DNA of 64,000 nucleotides from Cellulophaga sp. Hel_I_12 (GTDB lineage Bacteria; Bacteroidota; Bacteroidia; Flavobacteriales; Flavobacteriaceae), in contig NZ_JUHB01000001.1 in the NCBI RefSeq assembly GCF_000799565.1, positions 2,731,501-2,795,500 of the forward strand, in the 5' to 3' direction. The position numbers and the translations under genes are program-made. Positions 18,067 to 27,600 of this stretch are shown here, one piece after another. The notes beneath the pieces were generated by a model, which saw nothing but the letters and a program-made list of their open reading frames with translations, ran no database searches and had not been told where the DNA came from. Position 1 is the first letter of the stretch. Every line of letters starts with the position of its first letter.

Positions 18067-18798
18067 ATGAATAAACAGACATTAGAACACATGAAACAAC
18101 TAAGGCTATACGGCATGTACAGAGCCTTTGACAGCAGTTTATCACCACAAAGTATAAACTACACAAATGATGAACTCATCGCATATCTGCTCCAAAGCGA
18201 ATGGGATGACCGCCAAAACAGAAAGATAGAACGGTTAACAAAAGCGGCACGTTTTAGATATAGTGCTGTTATGGAAGCTATCGATTTTGATGCTTCAAGA
18301 CAGCTAGATAAAAATCAAATACAACGCTTTGCTAGCTGTGAGTTTATAAAGCAAAAACAGAATATCCTTATCACAGGAAGTACAGGTGCTGGAAAAAGCT
18401 ATATAGCATCAGCTATTGGTCATCAGGCGTGTTCATTGGGATATAAAGTCATGTATTATAACACGAATAAACTTTTTACCATGCTTAAAACATCAAAAGC
18501 AGATGGCTCTTATTTAAAACAAATCAATAAACTAGAAAAACAAGACCTACTGATTATAGATGACTTTGGACTCAAAGCTTTAGATGCTATAAATAGGCAC
18601 TCTTTTATGGAAATTATTGAAGATAGACACGGAGAACACAGTATTATTATAGCTTCACAATTACCAGTAGAAGCATGGCATGAAATTATAGGAGAACAAA
18701 CCATCGCAGATGCCATTTTAGACCGCCTTGTACATAATGCACACAGAATACATATTAAAGGAGAATCGATGCGTAAAAAAATGAAAAATAAAGACTAA
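18067..18798 (+). CDS. istB: IS21-family ATP-binding helper protein
   Basis: About 243 residues from the ATG at 18067; a longer frame from 17980 overlaps istA and is unlikely. It is an AAA+ protein of the DnaA/DnaC-like IstB group with Walker A GSTGAGKS (near residue 105) and Walker B LLIIDDFGL (near 160). It ends in a basic tail. IstB selects the target and stimulates IstA. The second gene of the IS21 element at 16355-18888. Confidence 0.95.
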   Translation: MNKQTLEHMKQLRLYGMYRAFDSSLSPQSINYTNDELIAYLLQSEWDDRQNRKIERLTKAARFRYSAVMEAIDFDASRQLDKNQIQRFASCEFIKQKQNILITGSTGAGKSYIASAIGHQACSLGYKVMYYNTNKLFTMLKTSKADGSYLKQINKLEKQDLLIIDDFGLKALDAINRHSFMEIIEDRHGEHSIIIASQLPVEAWHEIIGEQTIADAILDRLVHNAHRIHIKGESMRKKMKNKD

Positions 18799-18888
18799 AT
18801 TTAACCACAAATGAATCGATTTTGAGCACTTACTTTGCTATGCTCACTTTCATCCGCCGCAAGTGGTTCAATTTGACCGCCCTATCCA

Positions 18889-18895
18889 ACCAACG
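18889..18895. repeat. IS21 target-site duplication, right copy
   Basis: ACCAACG, matching 16348-16354. The interrupted frame continues directly after it. Confidence 0.8.
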
Positions 18896-19348
18896 GACTA
18901 CCCTCAGCCCAAAAAATTGTAATCAGAGAAACTCCAAAAAATAAACAATCAGGAAATATTCGATTTATATTTACTTTTTTGGATTTGATCGTTCGTGAGG
19001 GAATCTATCGAATGGATACAAAGACTAAAGAATTGTTATACCTGCTTATTTCAGAACGATTTACTTTTCAAAATACCGAAATTAATACAAGCTCTCTTCC
19101 TTCAAGTTATTCCAAATGGTGTTCCGCTACCCAAGATGGTAGCTATGTTGATGTGCGCAAAGACATCTCAGAGGCACTAGGGATCTCCTAAGAAATCCAT
19201 TTTTTTAATTTTTATAGGGAAAATATAAAGCAATCCATAAGCAATCGTTATTTCCCTATTTTTTTACTGCATTTACCGTCATATGTTTGTCCAGTACAAT
19301 CATAGTAAAAGGCCTTTTACTCATTATTAATTCTTAACTCTAAAGATT

Positions 19349-19648
19349 ATGAATGAGCAAGAAAATGTTGTGGACTTATTGCAGGATATAAAAGGCCTGC
19401 TTACCCACACTAAAAAAGTATTTAACATCGATGACCTTGTGAACTATACAGGATTATCCAAGAGTAAAATCTATAAACTTTCCCAGCTTAAACTGATACC
19501 GGCAGGAAACAACAAGCACATCCGTCAGCTATTCTTTAATAAAGAGGAAATCGATGCATGGCTTATTGGGGAGCCTAACTTATCCGATGAATTTCTAGAA
19601 CAGCAATTCAATGAACAGTTGTTGCAGCATAAAAAATCTGGATTATGA
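19349..19648 (+). CDS. excisionase-like helix-turn-helix protein
   Basis: 99 residues with a MerR/excisionase-type HTH (DLVNYTGLSKSKIYKLSQLKLIP, about residues 27-50, followed by wing residues NKHIRQLFFNKEEIDAWL). Proteins like this act as recombination directionality factors or as regulators of mobile-element operons. The stop overlaps the start of the helicase gene by 4 bp (ATGA), so it heads the replication and mobilization operon of the island. Whether it controls excision by the recombinase at 36623-37831 is inferred. Confidence 0.82.
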   Translation: MNEQENVVDLLQDIKGLLTHTKKVFNIDDLVNYTGLSKSKIYKLSQLKLIPAGNNKHIRQLFFNKEEIDAWLIGEPNLSDEFLEQQFNEQLLQHKKSGL

Positions 19649-20838
19649 AAGACCCAACTTATATCCGCGTTGGTACTTACTATTATAAGCTAGTATATGT
19701 GCCAACTATGGCTGGACATTTCAATGAAATTATTGTACCATGGACATTGGAAACAATACGCCAAGATCATGGAAGGGATTTTATTGGAACTATTAAAAAG
19801 TATGATGGATTTACCTGTCTCCCTAGCCACATTCACTTTAAAAGGGATTGCCATGGTTTCTATAACACATATGCTCCATTACCTCATAAACTTCAAGAAG
19901 GAGATTATCCCTATACGTTGCAACTCTTAAAGCATATTTTCGGTCAGCAACTGAACCTTGGGATGGATTATTTACAGCTGTTATTTCAAAAACCGATCCA
20001 AATGCTACCAATCTTGTGTTTGGTATCTAAGGAACGGTCTACGGGTAAGACCACATTTCTTAAATGGTTAAAAACGGTATTCGACAATAATTTAACTTAT
20101 TTAACCAACGATAGCTTCAGCAGTCAATTCAATTCAGATTGGAATAACAAGCTGTTGATCTGCATAGACGAGGTATTGTTTAACAAAGAAGAATTGACCG
20201 AACGGATCAAGTACCTGAGCACCACCAATTTCAATAAATTGGAAGCTAAGGGAAAAGATAAAAGAGAAGTAGAGTTCTTTGGAAAGTTCATTCTTTGTAG
20301 CAATAACGAAGACAACTTTATAAAAATTGATTCCAATGAGACTCGGTTTTGGGTGTTGAAAATACCACCATTGAAAAAGGAGGTAACAGGATTTCTAGAC
20401 TGTCTAGAATCCGAAATACCAGCATTCCTTTATCATTTACACCACCGAGAATTAACTAGTCCCAATAGCACCCGAATGTGGTTCTCGCCCGCTCAGATTA
20501 AGACTATGGCTTTGAAGAACTTAATGCAAAACAATGGAAACCGAGTGGAGAAGGAATTAGCCAGCATTTTTCTGAGTGCTATGGAAACCCTGGAATTAGA
20601 GGAAATAAGCGTATGTCCCTTAGATGCCCTCGAGCTATTGAACCGTACCCGAATCAAAACTGATCTCACTCAATTGAGGCATATTCTTAAGAGGGATTGG
20701 AAGCTTGTGAACCAAGAAAACTCTATGGCTTATAGAAAATTAATGATTTGGCAGGGCGGAGGAATGGGATTAACCGATGCTAAGGGAAGATACTATTCTA
20801 TAAAAAAAGATTTTCTACTAAAACATTTTAGAGAATGA
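19645..20838 (+). CDS. SF3-type primase-helicase (DUF5906-like) for island replication
   Basis: 397 residues. The centre has a superfamily-3-like P-loop, SKERSTGKTTFLKWL (GKT near residue 134), a Walker B-like LLICIDEVLF (near 170) and the sensor segment GKFILCSNNEDNFIKID (near 213), as in D5/DUF5906 helicases of phages and mobile islands. It should unwind DNA at the element origin. It is preceded by the excisionase-like gene and followed, after about 260 bases with short repeats, by a primase gene. Together they suggest that the excised element replicates. Confidence 0.82.
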   Translation: MKDPTYIRVGTYYYKLVYVPTMAGHFNEIIVPWTLETIRQDHGRDFIGTIKKYDGFTCLPSHIHFKRDCHGFYNTYAPLPHKLQEGDYPYTLQLLKHIFGQQLNLGMDYLQLLFQKPIQMLPILCLVSKERSTGKTTFLKWLKTVFDNNLTYLTNDSFSSQFNSDWNNKLLICIDEVLFNKEELTERIKYLSTTNFNKLEAKGKDKREVEFFGKFILCSNNEDNFIKIDSNETRFWVLKIPPLKKEVTGFLDCLESEIPAFLYHLHHRELTSPNSTRMWFSPAQIKTMALKNLMQNNGNRVEKELASIFLSAMETLELEEISVCPLDALELLNRTRIKTDLTQLRHILKRDWKLVNQENSMAYRKLMIWQGGGMGLTDAKGRYYSIKKDFLLKHFRE

Positions 20839-20847
20839 TATTAAAGC

Positions 20848-20990
20848 GATGAAACGATTTTAAAACGATGATGATGAAAATGTAGTATTCATAGGGGTTT
20901 CGGATAATTTTGAACCATTCTCTAAAGAGCTGCTAATGAAAAAGAAAAAAACACACTTTATAATATACTTAATTTTGATGAAACGATGAT
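20848..20990 (+). repeat. GATGAAACGAT repeats (candidate iterons) between helicase and primase genes
   Basis: GATGAAACGAT occurs exactly at 20848-20858 and 20977-20987, with a related AAACGATGATGATGA at about 20863-20877 and a reverse-strand relative near 21043. Repeats next to a replication helicase gene can be initiator-binding sites, but two copies plus variants are thin evidence. The rest of the 20839-21097 stretch is non-coding. Confidence 0.4.
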
Positions 20991-21097
20991 ATATAGAGTA
21001 AAGACTAGTAAAAATAAGAGTTTAGACGGTCATCAATTCTTCATCATTTTGTCATCAAAATGGAACAATCATACAAATTGGTACTAAATGATATACT

Positions 21098-22054
21098 ATG
21101 GATAAGAAAAGAACAACTAGACTATCCTGTGAAAGAGCTCGAGCTTTTCCAATCGAAAAGGCGCTGGCAAAACTCGAGCACTTTCCGATCAGAGAAACAG
21201 AGAAAGAAGCTTGGTTTCTGAGTCCGTTCCGCTCAGAAACCCAAGCCTCTTTCAAGGTATCCAAGAAACTAAATAGATGGTACGACCATGGTCAAGGAAT
21301 CGGTGGTAATGTAATCGATTTGGTTTGCCTACTCAACAATCTCTCTGTAAAAGAAACTCTCCAATGGTTGGAAGCAGATCAAATCTCTTTTTCTTTTCAT
21401 CAGCAATCCTTTTTTAAAGAACAAAATAATATGGGGTTGCAAATTTTACATGCAAAACCAATATGGCATTTTGGATTATTAAAGTATTTGTTTGAACGAA
21501 GGATTTCTATTTCCACAGCTGCCCAGCTTTGCAAGGAGGTTCATTTTATGAATAAACAGAAAAGGTACTTCGCGATAGGATTGCAAAATATTTCAGGGGG
21601 ATGGGAACTTCGAAATAAATATTGTAAAAGTTCTACCTCTCCAAAAGATATTTCCTATTTCAAAGACGGCAAGGATAAACTTATCATTACCGAAGGAATG
21701 TTTGATATGCTCTCTCTAATAGAAATCCATAAAAACCTCCAAGAAGAATATGATTTTTTAATATTGAACTCCACTACGTTCATAAAAAGAGCCATGACAC
21801 ATTTAGAGGATTATGATGAAATAGACCTCTATCTAGACAATGATTCTAATGGAAAACTCACCACTGAAAACTTACTTAAAGTATCTAACAAATTCAAAGA
21901 CAAATCAAAGCTTTATGAAGGATTCAAAGATATGAACGAATGGTTAATGAACTGTTCAAAAGAATCCATGGAGCAGAGAATTCAAGATGTGTTTTTGTTG
22001 CCACAAAAACAAACTTGCTTTTCGCCCGATGGTTGCAAAGAAAATAAAAAATGA
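21098..22054 (+). CDS. toprim-domain DNA primase of the mobile island
   Basis: 318 residues. The N-terminal part (about 10-110) has the DnaG-like CHC2 fold pattern without the zinc cysteines, including SPFRSETQASFKVSKKLNRWYDHGQG and GGNVIDLVCLL. The middle has a toprim signature: LIITEGMFDMLSL (Glu near residue 202) and DEIDLYLDNDSNGK (near 247). This resembles small primases of Bacteroidota mobilizable islands. Its stop overlaps the mobC start by 4 bp. It probably acts with the helicase at 19645-20838 to copy the excised circle. Confidence 0.82.
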   Translation: MDKKRTTRLSCERARAFPIEKALAKLEHFPIRETEKEAWFLSPFRSETQASFKVSKKLNRWYDHGQGIGGNVIDLVCLLNNLSVKETLQWLEADQISFSFHQQSFFKEQNNMGLQILHAKPIWHFGLLKYLFERRISISTAAQLCKEVHFMNKQKRYFAIGLQNISGGWELRNKYCKSSTSPKDISYFKDGKDKLIITEGMFDMLSLIEIHKNLQEEYDFLILNSTTFIKRAMTHLEDYDEIDLYLDNDSNGKLTTENLLKVSNKFKDKSKLYEGFKDMNEWLMNCSKESMEQRIQDVFLLPQKQTCFSPDGCKENKK

Positions 22055-22347
22055 AGAAGACGTATATCAAATTTAGATGCTCTATTTACGAAAAGAAACT
22101 ACTTAAAAAACGAGCAGCACGAGCAGGAATATCACTTTCTGAATACTGTCGTAATTCGGCATTTGAGAATGTAGTCATTGAACGTTTGACTCCCGAACAG
22201 CTAGCACATTATCAAATGCTCGTCAAGTATAAAAATAACTTTACCAGCATCCGTAATATGTTTAAAAAGCGAAATCCAAAACTAGCGAGCGAGGTTGCAG
22301 ATTTGGCAGAACAAATCCGTAGTCATTTATACAACTTCAAAAAATAA
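22051..22347 (+). CDS. mobC: plasmid mobilization relaxosome protein MobC-like
   Basis: 98 residues with a ribbon-helix-helix type N-terminus (KFRCSIYEKKLLKKRAARAG and LSEYCRNSAFE, about residues 5-35), followed by a helical tail. Proteins of this kind bind the transfer origin beside the nick site and help the relaxase open the DNA. The relaxase gene starts 3 bases after it. The gene overlaps the primase gene, so replication and mobilization functions share an operon. Confidence 0.85.
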   Translation: MKKTYIKFRCSIYEKKLLKKRAARAGISLSEYCRNSAFENVVIERLTPEQLAHYQMLVKYKNNFTSIRNMFKKRNPKLASEVADLAEQIRSHLYNFKK

Positions 22348-22350
22348 ATC

Positions 22351-23223
22351 ATGATCGGCAAAGGAAAATCTATAGCACATACCAAAGCATCAATAGCCTA
22401 TGGATGGAATCAAGAGAAGGATGCTGAAATAGTCTTTAGCCAACATATAGCAGGAGATAGTACCCAGCAGATAACGGATGAATTTAAATTGATACAGGAG
22501 CAGAATGTCCGATGCCAGAAGAACACGCTCAGTTTTATACTAAGTCCAATTCAAGAGGAGGGTAAAAAGCTTAGCAAAAAAGAATTAGGAGAATTGACTC
22601 AGAAGTTCATAAGGGAAATGAATTTAAAAGAGCAACAGGCTATTGCTTTTGTGCATAGAGATAAAGCACATACCCATGTGCATTTATATGTTAATAGAAT
22701 AGGTTTTGATGGAAAAGCATACAATGACAGCTTTATTGGAAAACGAAGCCAGCTAGCGGCTGAAAACGTAGCCAAGGAAATGGGGCTCACAACGATTAAA
22801 GAAGTACGACAAGAAAAGAATATGACACTTCAACTGATACGTTTTGAGATTAAAAACATCCACCAGAAAGTTATGGAAAATGAAAGACCAAAGAATTTAG
22901 ACGATTACATCAAAGCGATGAAGCAACAAAATGTAAAAGTAATTCCAACTATTAATAAGGCTAGCAAACTACAAGGATTTAGATTGGAATACAAAGGCTA
23001 TAATCTAAAAGCCAGTGAAATACATCGTTCTATGTCTGGCGGAAGAATCATGGGTCAACTAAACCAAAATGCTAAGGGGTTTGGACAAACATTAAAAGTA
23101 TCTAAAAGCACAGAGCTACTAGGTAAAACCGTTGAGTTAAGTACGAATCTTATAGCAAGTATCGCTAAAAGTATGATCAAAAAAGTAATCAAAAGAAGTA
23201 TTGATCAAGGAATAGGAATTTAA
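22351..23223 (+). CDS. MobA/VirD2-like relaxase
   Basis: 290 residues, a compact mobilization nuclease. The metal-binding three-His motif is present: HTHVHLYVN (His107, 109 and 111), preceded by LKEQQAIAFVHRDKAH. The catalytic Tyr is not certain from inspection; an early SIAYGWNQ tyrosine is a candidate. It should nick the island at its origin and stay covalently bound for transfer. No type IV secretion or coupling protein is in the window, so transfer must use a helper element. The C-terminal part is basic. Confidence 0.88.
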   Translation: MIGKGKSIAHTKASIAYGWNQEKDAEIVFSQHIAGDSTQQITDEFKLIQEQNVRCQKNTLSFILSPIQEEGKKLSKKELGELTQKFIREMNLKEQQAIAFVHRDKAHTHVHLYVNRIGFDGKAYNDSFIGKRSQLAAENVAKEMGLTTIKEVRQEKNMTLQLIRFEIKNIHQKVMENERPKNLDDYIKAMKQQNVKVIPTINKASKLQGFRLEYKGYNLKASEIHRSMSGGRIMGQLNQNAKGFGQTLKVSKSTELLGKTVELSTNLIASIAKSMIKKVIKRSIDQGIGI

Positions 23224-23231
23224 AATAAGAA

Positions 23232-23561
23232 ATGATGGGCTATAAAAAATTAGATGAAGTCATGGAGCTTCTAAGTGACGAATTAGACGGATTCAACAAG
23301 AGCATAACAAGATTAGAAAAGTTAACTCAAAACGTAGATAATATCAATATAAAAGCGGACACTTCAAATATTGAATATTATATTCAAGTTCATCTAAGAA
23401 CAGAGAAAGAAAAAAGTCAAAAATTACACGAAGCTTTTCAAAGAATGGAAAAGCAACTTTCGAAATCACAAGTTATTCCGAAAATACAACTATGGATTCA
23501 TTATGGAATGTATATGACTTCTTTTATAATTATTGGCTATTTGATATTTAAGCTTGCATAA
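23232..23561 (+). CDS. small membrane-anchored mobilization-associated protein
   Basis: 109 residues starting 8 bases after the relaxase stop. Most of it is a charged, probably coiled-coil segment (about residues 10-80), and one transmembrane helix closes it (YGMYMTSFIIIGYLIFKL). ATGs at 23232 and 23235 are both possible starts. It may tie the relaxosome to the membrane. That role comes only from its position; I recognise no named family. Confidence 0.65.
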   Translation: MMGYKKLDEVMELLSDELDGFNKSITRLEKLTQNVDNINIKADTSNIEYYIQVHLRTEKEKSQKLHEAFQRMEKQLSKSQVIPKIQLWIHYGMYMTSFIIIGYLIFKLA

Positions 23562-24193
23562 CTTGAGGTAGCTATACAAGTCAAAAAAAATTGTTCCAAA
23601 TCAAAAGTAGTTTGCGCCCTATGCGTTTTTTGCTTTACGCTTATCTTCCCGAACACTACAAAAACCGCACAGGATCCAAGCGCAGATAAGTTATGGTAAG
23701 ATTTGGGGTGAGCTCTGACATATTTGTAATTCAAGGCAGGATAATAATTCTTTTTTTATAAACTCAAAACTGAGATGTCAACAATTTAATATCTCGTTTA
23801 TTATAATGATATTAAAGCACTTAACTCTCTTGAAACACGTAAATAGGGCTGTATATAAAGACGTGAATCGACGCTTTTTATAAGGGCCTCGAGTGTGCAA
23901 TTATAATTAACTCCCAATAATTTTAGTTAAGAATATGTTAAAAATTAAAATCTTAAGGTTAAGATTTTGAGTTAATGGCAAAATACCACTTAAAAATTGG
24001 AAAATTTTTAACGAGAATTTATATTTATTATGATTCTATCAATTAATAATTAAAAATTTAACGAATTATTTAACTTACTGTTAAATAAATACTTACAATA
24101 CATATTTAACATATAATTAACTTTTTGTTTTTTGCATTTTTTTAACATTTCGATTTAAATATATCTTACATTTAAATAGTAAAATTCGCACAT
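23562..24193. other. non-coding stretch upstream of the toxin locus
   Basis: About 630 bases, very AT-rich in the second half, with no supportable gene. A GCTTATCT/AGATAAG pair frames about 60 bases at 23638-23692, GC-richer than its surroundings, and may be a relic or an origin-related structure. The promoter of the toxin locus should lie near its right end, but no clean -33/-7 pair was found. Confidence 0.5.
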
Positions 24194-24652
24194 ATGAAAA
24201 AAGTTATACTTACCAGCTTCTTATTGCTTCAGATTATTATATCATACTCACAAGATAAATTAGCATTCAAGTATGATACAGCTGGAAATCAAATTTCGAG
24301 ACAGCGTGTTTGTTTAAATTGTACAGCCGCACTAAAAACTAAACTTCCACAATCTGACTCTATACCTTTAATAGCGGAGAATCCAGAAGAGATAATTATA
24401 GAGTTTAAATTAAAATCTTATCCAAATCCAGTAGTGGATGACCTTTACCTTGAATGGATTAATAATCCAGAAAAGTTAGTTTCAAGAATTCAACTATTCA
24501 CTTTAGACAATAGGCTCTTAATTAATCTTGAAGTTACGGAAAATCAGGGGGAACAAGTAATTAGTTTTAGTAATTATCCAGTTGGGGTATACTTAGTTTC
24601 AGTGTATTACAATGACAAAACAAAAAAATCAATTAAGATTATTAAAAAATAA
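24194..24652 (+). CDS. small protein with T9SS type A sorting domain, upstream of Rhs
   Basis: 152 residues: a signal peptide (to about residue 19), a short N-terminal piece with a YD-repeat-like motif (FKYDTAGNQISRQR) and a CLNC pair, then from about residue 75 a complete T9SS type A sorting domain (LKSYPNPVVDDLYLEW, ending GVYLVSVYYNDKTKKSIKIIKK as two short segments). Sorting domains direct cargo through the type IX system. This protein has almost no cargo of its own. It lies 6 bases before the giant Rhs gene, which has no such C-terminal domain, so it may serve as its secretion carrier. That is inference. Confidence 0.85.
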   Translation: MKKVILTSFLLLQIIISYSQDKLAFKYDTAGNQISRQRVCLNCTAALKTKLPQSDSIPLIAENPEEIIIEFKLKSYPNPVVDDLYLEWINNPEKLVSRIQLFTLDNRLLINLEVTENQGEQVISFSNYPVGVYLVSVYYNDKTKKSIKIIKK

Positions 24653-24658
24653 CGGCAT

Positions 24659-27600
24659 ATGAATAAAAACTTACTTTTGGTACTAGGGTTAATTTATACT
24701 TCATTCAGTTTCGGACAAAAGGCTGTTAACCCTTTAGATGAATTTACATATTCCCCTTTGAAAACAATTGCCACAAGCAACGAGACTAGACAGCTTGGAG
24801 ATAATTTAAACGCTTTGGATGGTATCGATATGAATAGCTTAATGCGAGGAGCTTCTAGCTCTGGAATAGGAGAAACGGCTGGGGATTTATCAGTTTCTCT
24901 AACTGGGGGAGCTAGTTATAATGTGCCTATTGCTGTTCCTCCAGGAATAAATGGTGTTGTTCCTTCTATTTCTATATCCTACAATAGTCAGGCTGGTAAC
25001 GGTCTTGCTGGTTTTGGTTGGAATATTTCAGGGGTATCTGTTATTACAAGAATTCCCTCAACAAAATTTCATGACGGGAATATAGACCCCGTGGATTTTA
25101 ATTCCTTTGATCGCTTCAGTTTTGATGGACAAAGATTATTGTTGAAATCAGGTACCTATGGAGGAAATAATGCAGAATATCAAACTGAAAATTACTCAAA
25201 TGTAAGAATAATGTCTTACGGGGTTTCGCCTTATGGAGCAAGTTATGGACCATCTTATTTTGTAATTAATTACCCTGATGGCTCAGTCGCTTACTATGGA
25301 AATAGTAGTGATTCAAAATCAAGAACGGATTATGCCATTACCTATTGGGAAAACCCACAAGGGGTGCGAATCAGCTACACGTATGTTTTAGCAGATAATA
25401 GTTTGAGCATTAGTAGAATTAAGTATGGTTCTCGATTAACTTTAAGTCCCTTAAATGAAATCCAATTTGTTTATTTGCCTAGAAAAAGACCCGAACAAGC
25501 TTATATTGGTTCAAACTCTTTTATTAGAAAAAATTTATTGAAAGAAATAAAAGTACTTACAGGTTCAACTGGATATAAAAATTATATCTTATCACATACC
25601 CAAACTTCTTTGGGGTATGATAGGCTTATAAGCGTACAAGAAAAAAACGGAGACAATACCTTATCATACACCCCAATTACTTTTAATTATAATACTACAC
25701 CGGCAACAATAACCAATGATAGAAATATAGTAACCGAGCTAGGTATTGGTAATATTGAGCAGCGAAACGCAGAAACTGTTTCTCTAGATTTAACTGGTGA
25801 TGGTAGAATGGATTTTATAGTATATCCAAAAGCTTCAAACCTTAAAACAAAATTCTGGGTGTTCAAAGAACTACAGTCAGGTAGTTTTAATTATCCTATT
25901 ACTGTAAATTCTGGTGCTTTTGAAGCTATTTTTCCTGTCTCTTTTCTTTTTTGGAATGACAAAATATCAACTGGTCAAGGATTATCTATTATTCAAAAAT
26001 CAACAACAGCTAACCAAATTAAATTTAAAGTGTATGCCAATGGAATTTCTTCACCTATTACTTATCAATATGAAAAAGTTTGGAATGCACCAACTTATTC
26101 AGAAAATAGTTATTGTGATCAACCCACCCAAACCAATTTAATACCACTTCAATACATTTCTGGAGATTTTAACGGAGATGGACTATCGGATGTCATTGCT
26201 GTAAACAAACCATACAGTTACCAGCAGTGTATTCAATCTTTACCACTACCTGGTCAAGATTGTGGTGGAGGTGGCGAACTGCCGCAAGCTCAGAGAAAGG
26301 ACAGCACCCAAATTGTAAATAGCACAACAGAAATAGCAGCATTTTCTAGTTTAGATTGTTGTGAGTGCAATATTGCAACAGCAAGTTATGCTCAGGTTCA
26401 TTTTATTAATTTAGATAGGCGTTTGACAACTAATTTTGCAAAATCTATAGGCTCTTTAATTGGTGGTCTTAAAAGTACAGACCAGTTAATGGGGATGGAT
26501 ATGAATGGTGACGGCAGAACTGATGTTGTTCATCTTACTGAAGGTAAAATTAATGTGTACACTTTAAATTCTTTAGATAATCTAGTGTTACTTTGGCAAA
26601 CAACAGACACTAGAATAAAAATGATTTATCAACCAATGGTTGGTGATTACAATGGGGATGGAAAAATTGATTTTATGTACCCTACAGCTAACAATAGCAG
26701 CCTTTTTGCATTATTTTTATCCACTGGGTCTTCATTAATAAAGACAGAAAATACCTATCCATTTGTTTATAAATTAAGTTCACTTTCCTCAACGACATAC
26801 ACCTATACTTTAATCCCTGTAGATGCCAACGGCGACGGAAAGACTGATATTGTTGATTATAGAACAACCACTTACAACAATAGCCTTAATGGTACACAAA
26901 CCTTAGTACTATACAATAATACATTTTCTACATCAAGCATTGGATTACCTGCATTTAGTACTACTACAACCAGAACTTTAACTGGCAATCTAGCACATTT
27001 ACCTATACCAATTTTTCTCAGCGCAGATAAGCCCAACAGTAATTTGAATTTTGCTTCTATCAGCAACAACTTGATTACTTCGTTTGCTTTTAATCAAGAC
27101 AATCGAGAAGATATGTTGATGCGATCAGTGAACAATAATGGCCTAACATACGGCATTACTTACAAAAACTTAGATCCTAGTGAATTGGGACATGATTATA
27201 GTCCAGTATATACCAAAGGCTACGATCAGGTTTATCCTTACGCTGATATTGAAGCAGTTTTGGGGGTTAAAGTAGTGAGTCAACTTCAACGAATATCTTC
27301 AGGTACACCTACACTAAATCAATATTTTAATTATTCGGGAGCGGTTTCTAATGTTGAAGGTTTAGGCTTTATAGGATTTCAAGGAGTGGCAAGGAGTAAC
27401 TGGAATACGGATTATAATGATATCATTTGGAGTATATCCAAACATGATATGACACTGAGAACCGCGGTAACTAGTAGTTATTCTATGTTAAGCTACCCAA
27501 GCTTTACGGTACCTTCGAGTGGCTATATATCAAAAACCACCTACACCTATTCGAGTAGCTTATTATCAAATAAAGTATTTAAAATTTCGAATTCTTTAAT

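Larger units (their letters stand above)
16355..18888 (+). mobile_element. IS21-family insertion sequence, 2534 bp
   Basis: Carries istA and istB. The ends read TG...CA as in IS21 elements. The terminal regions hold repeated related blocks: GTGAACCACTTGCGGCGGA on the left (16421-16439) matches TTGAACCACTTGCGGCGGA on the reverse strand at the right. The 7-bp sequence ACCAACG flanks it at 16348-16354 and 18889-18895 as a target duplication. Exact boundaries are inferred from that duplication and the TG/CA ends. The size is typical for the family, and both genes are intact, so it may be active. Confidence 0.88.
15919..19191 (+). pseudogene. membrane protein gene split by an IS21-family element
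   Basis: The 5' part is 15919-16354 and the 3' part is 18896-19191. The insertion sequence with one 7-bp target copy lies between them. Removing the element and one target copy joins the two parts in the same frame and gives a 243-residue protein (732 bases including the stop). The N-terminal part has two hydrophobic helices (about residues 50-72 and 78-98). The C-terminal half is soluble, ending DVRKDISEALGIS. I recognise no family. As it stands, translation of the 5' part runs into the element and stops at 16455, so the gene is probably dead. The 3' part has no good start of its own. Confidence 0.8.
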
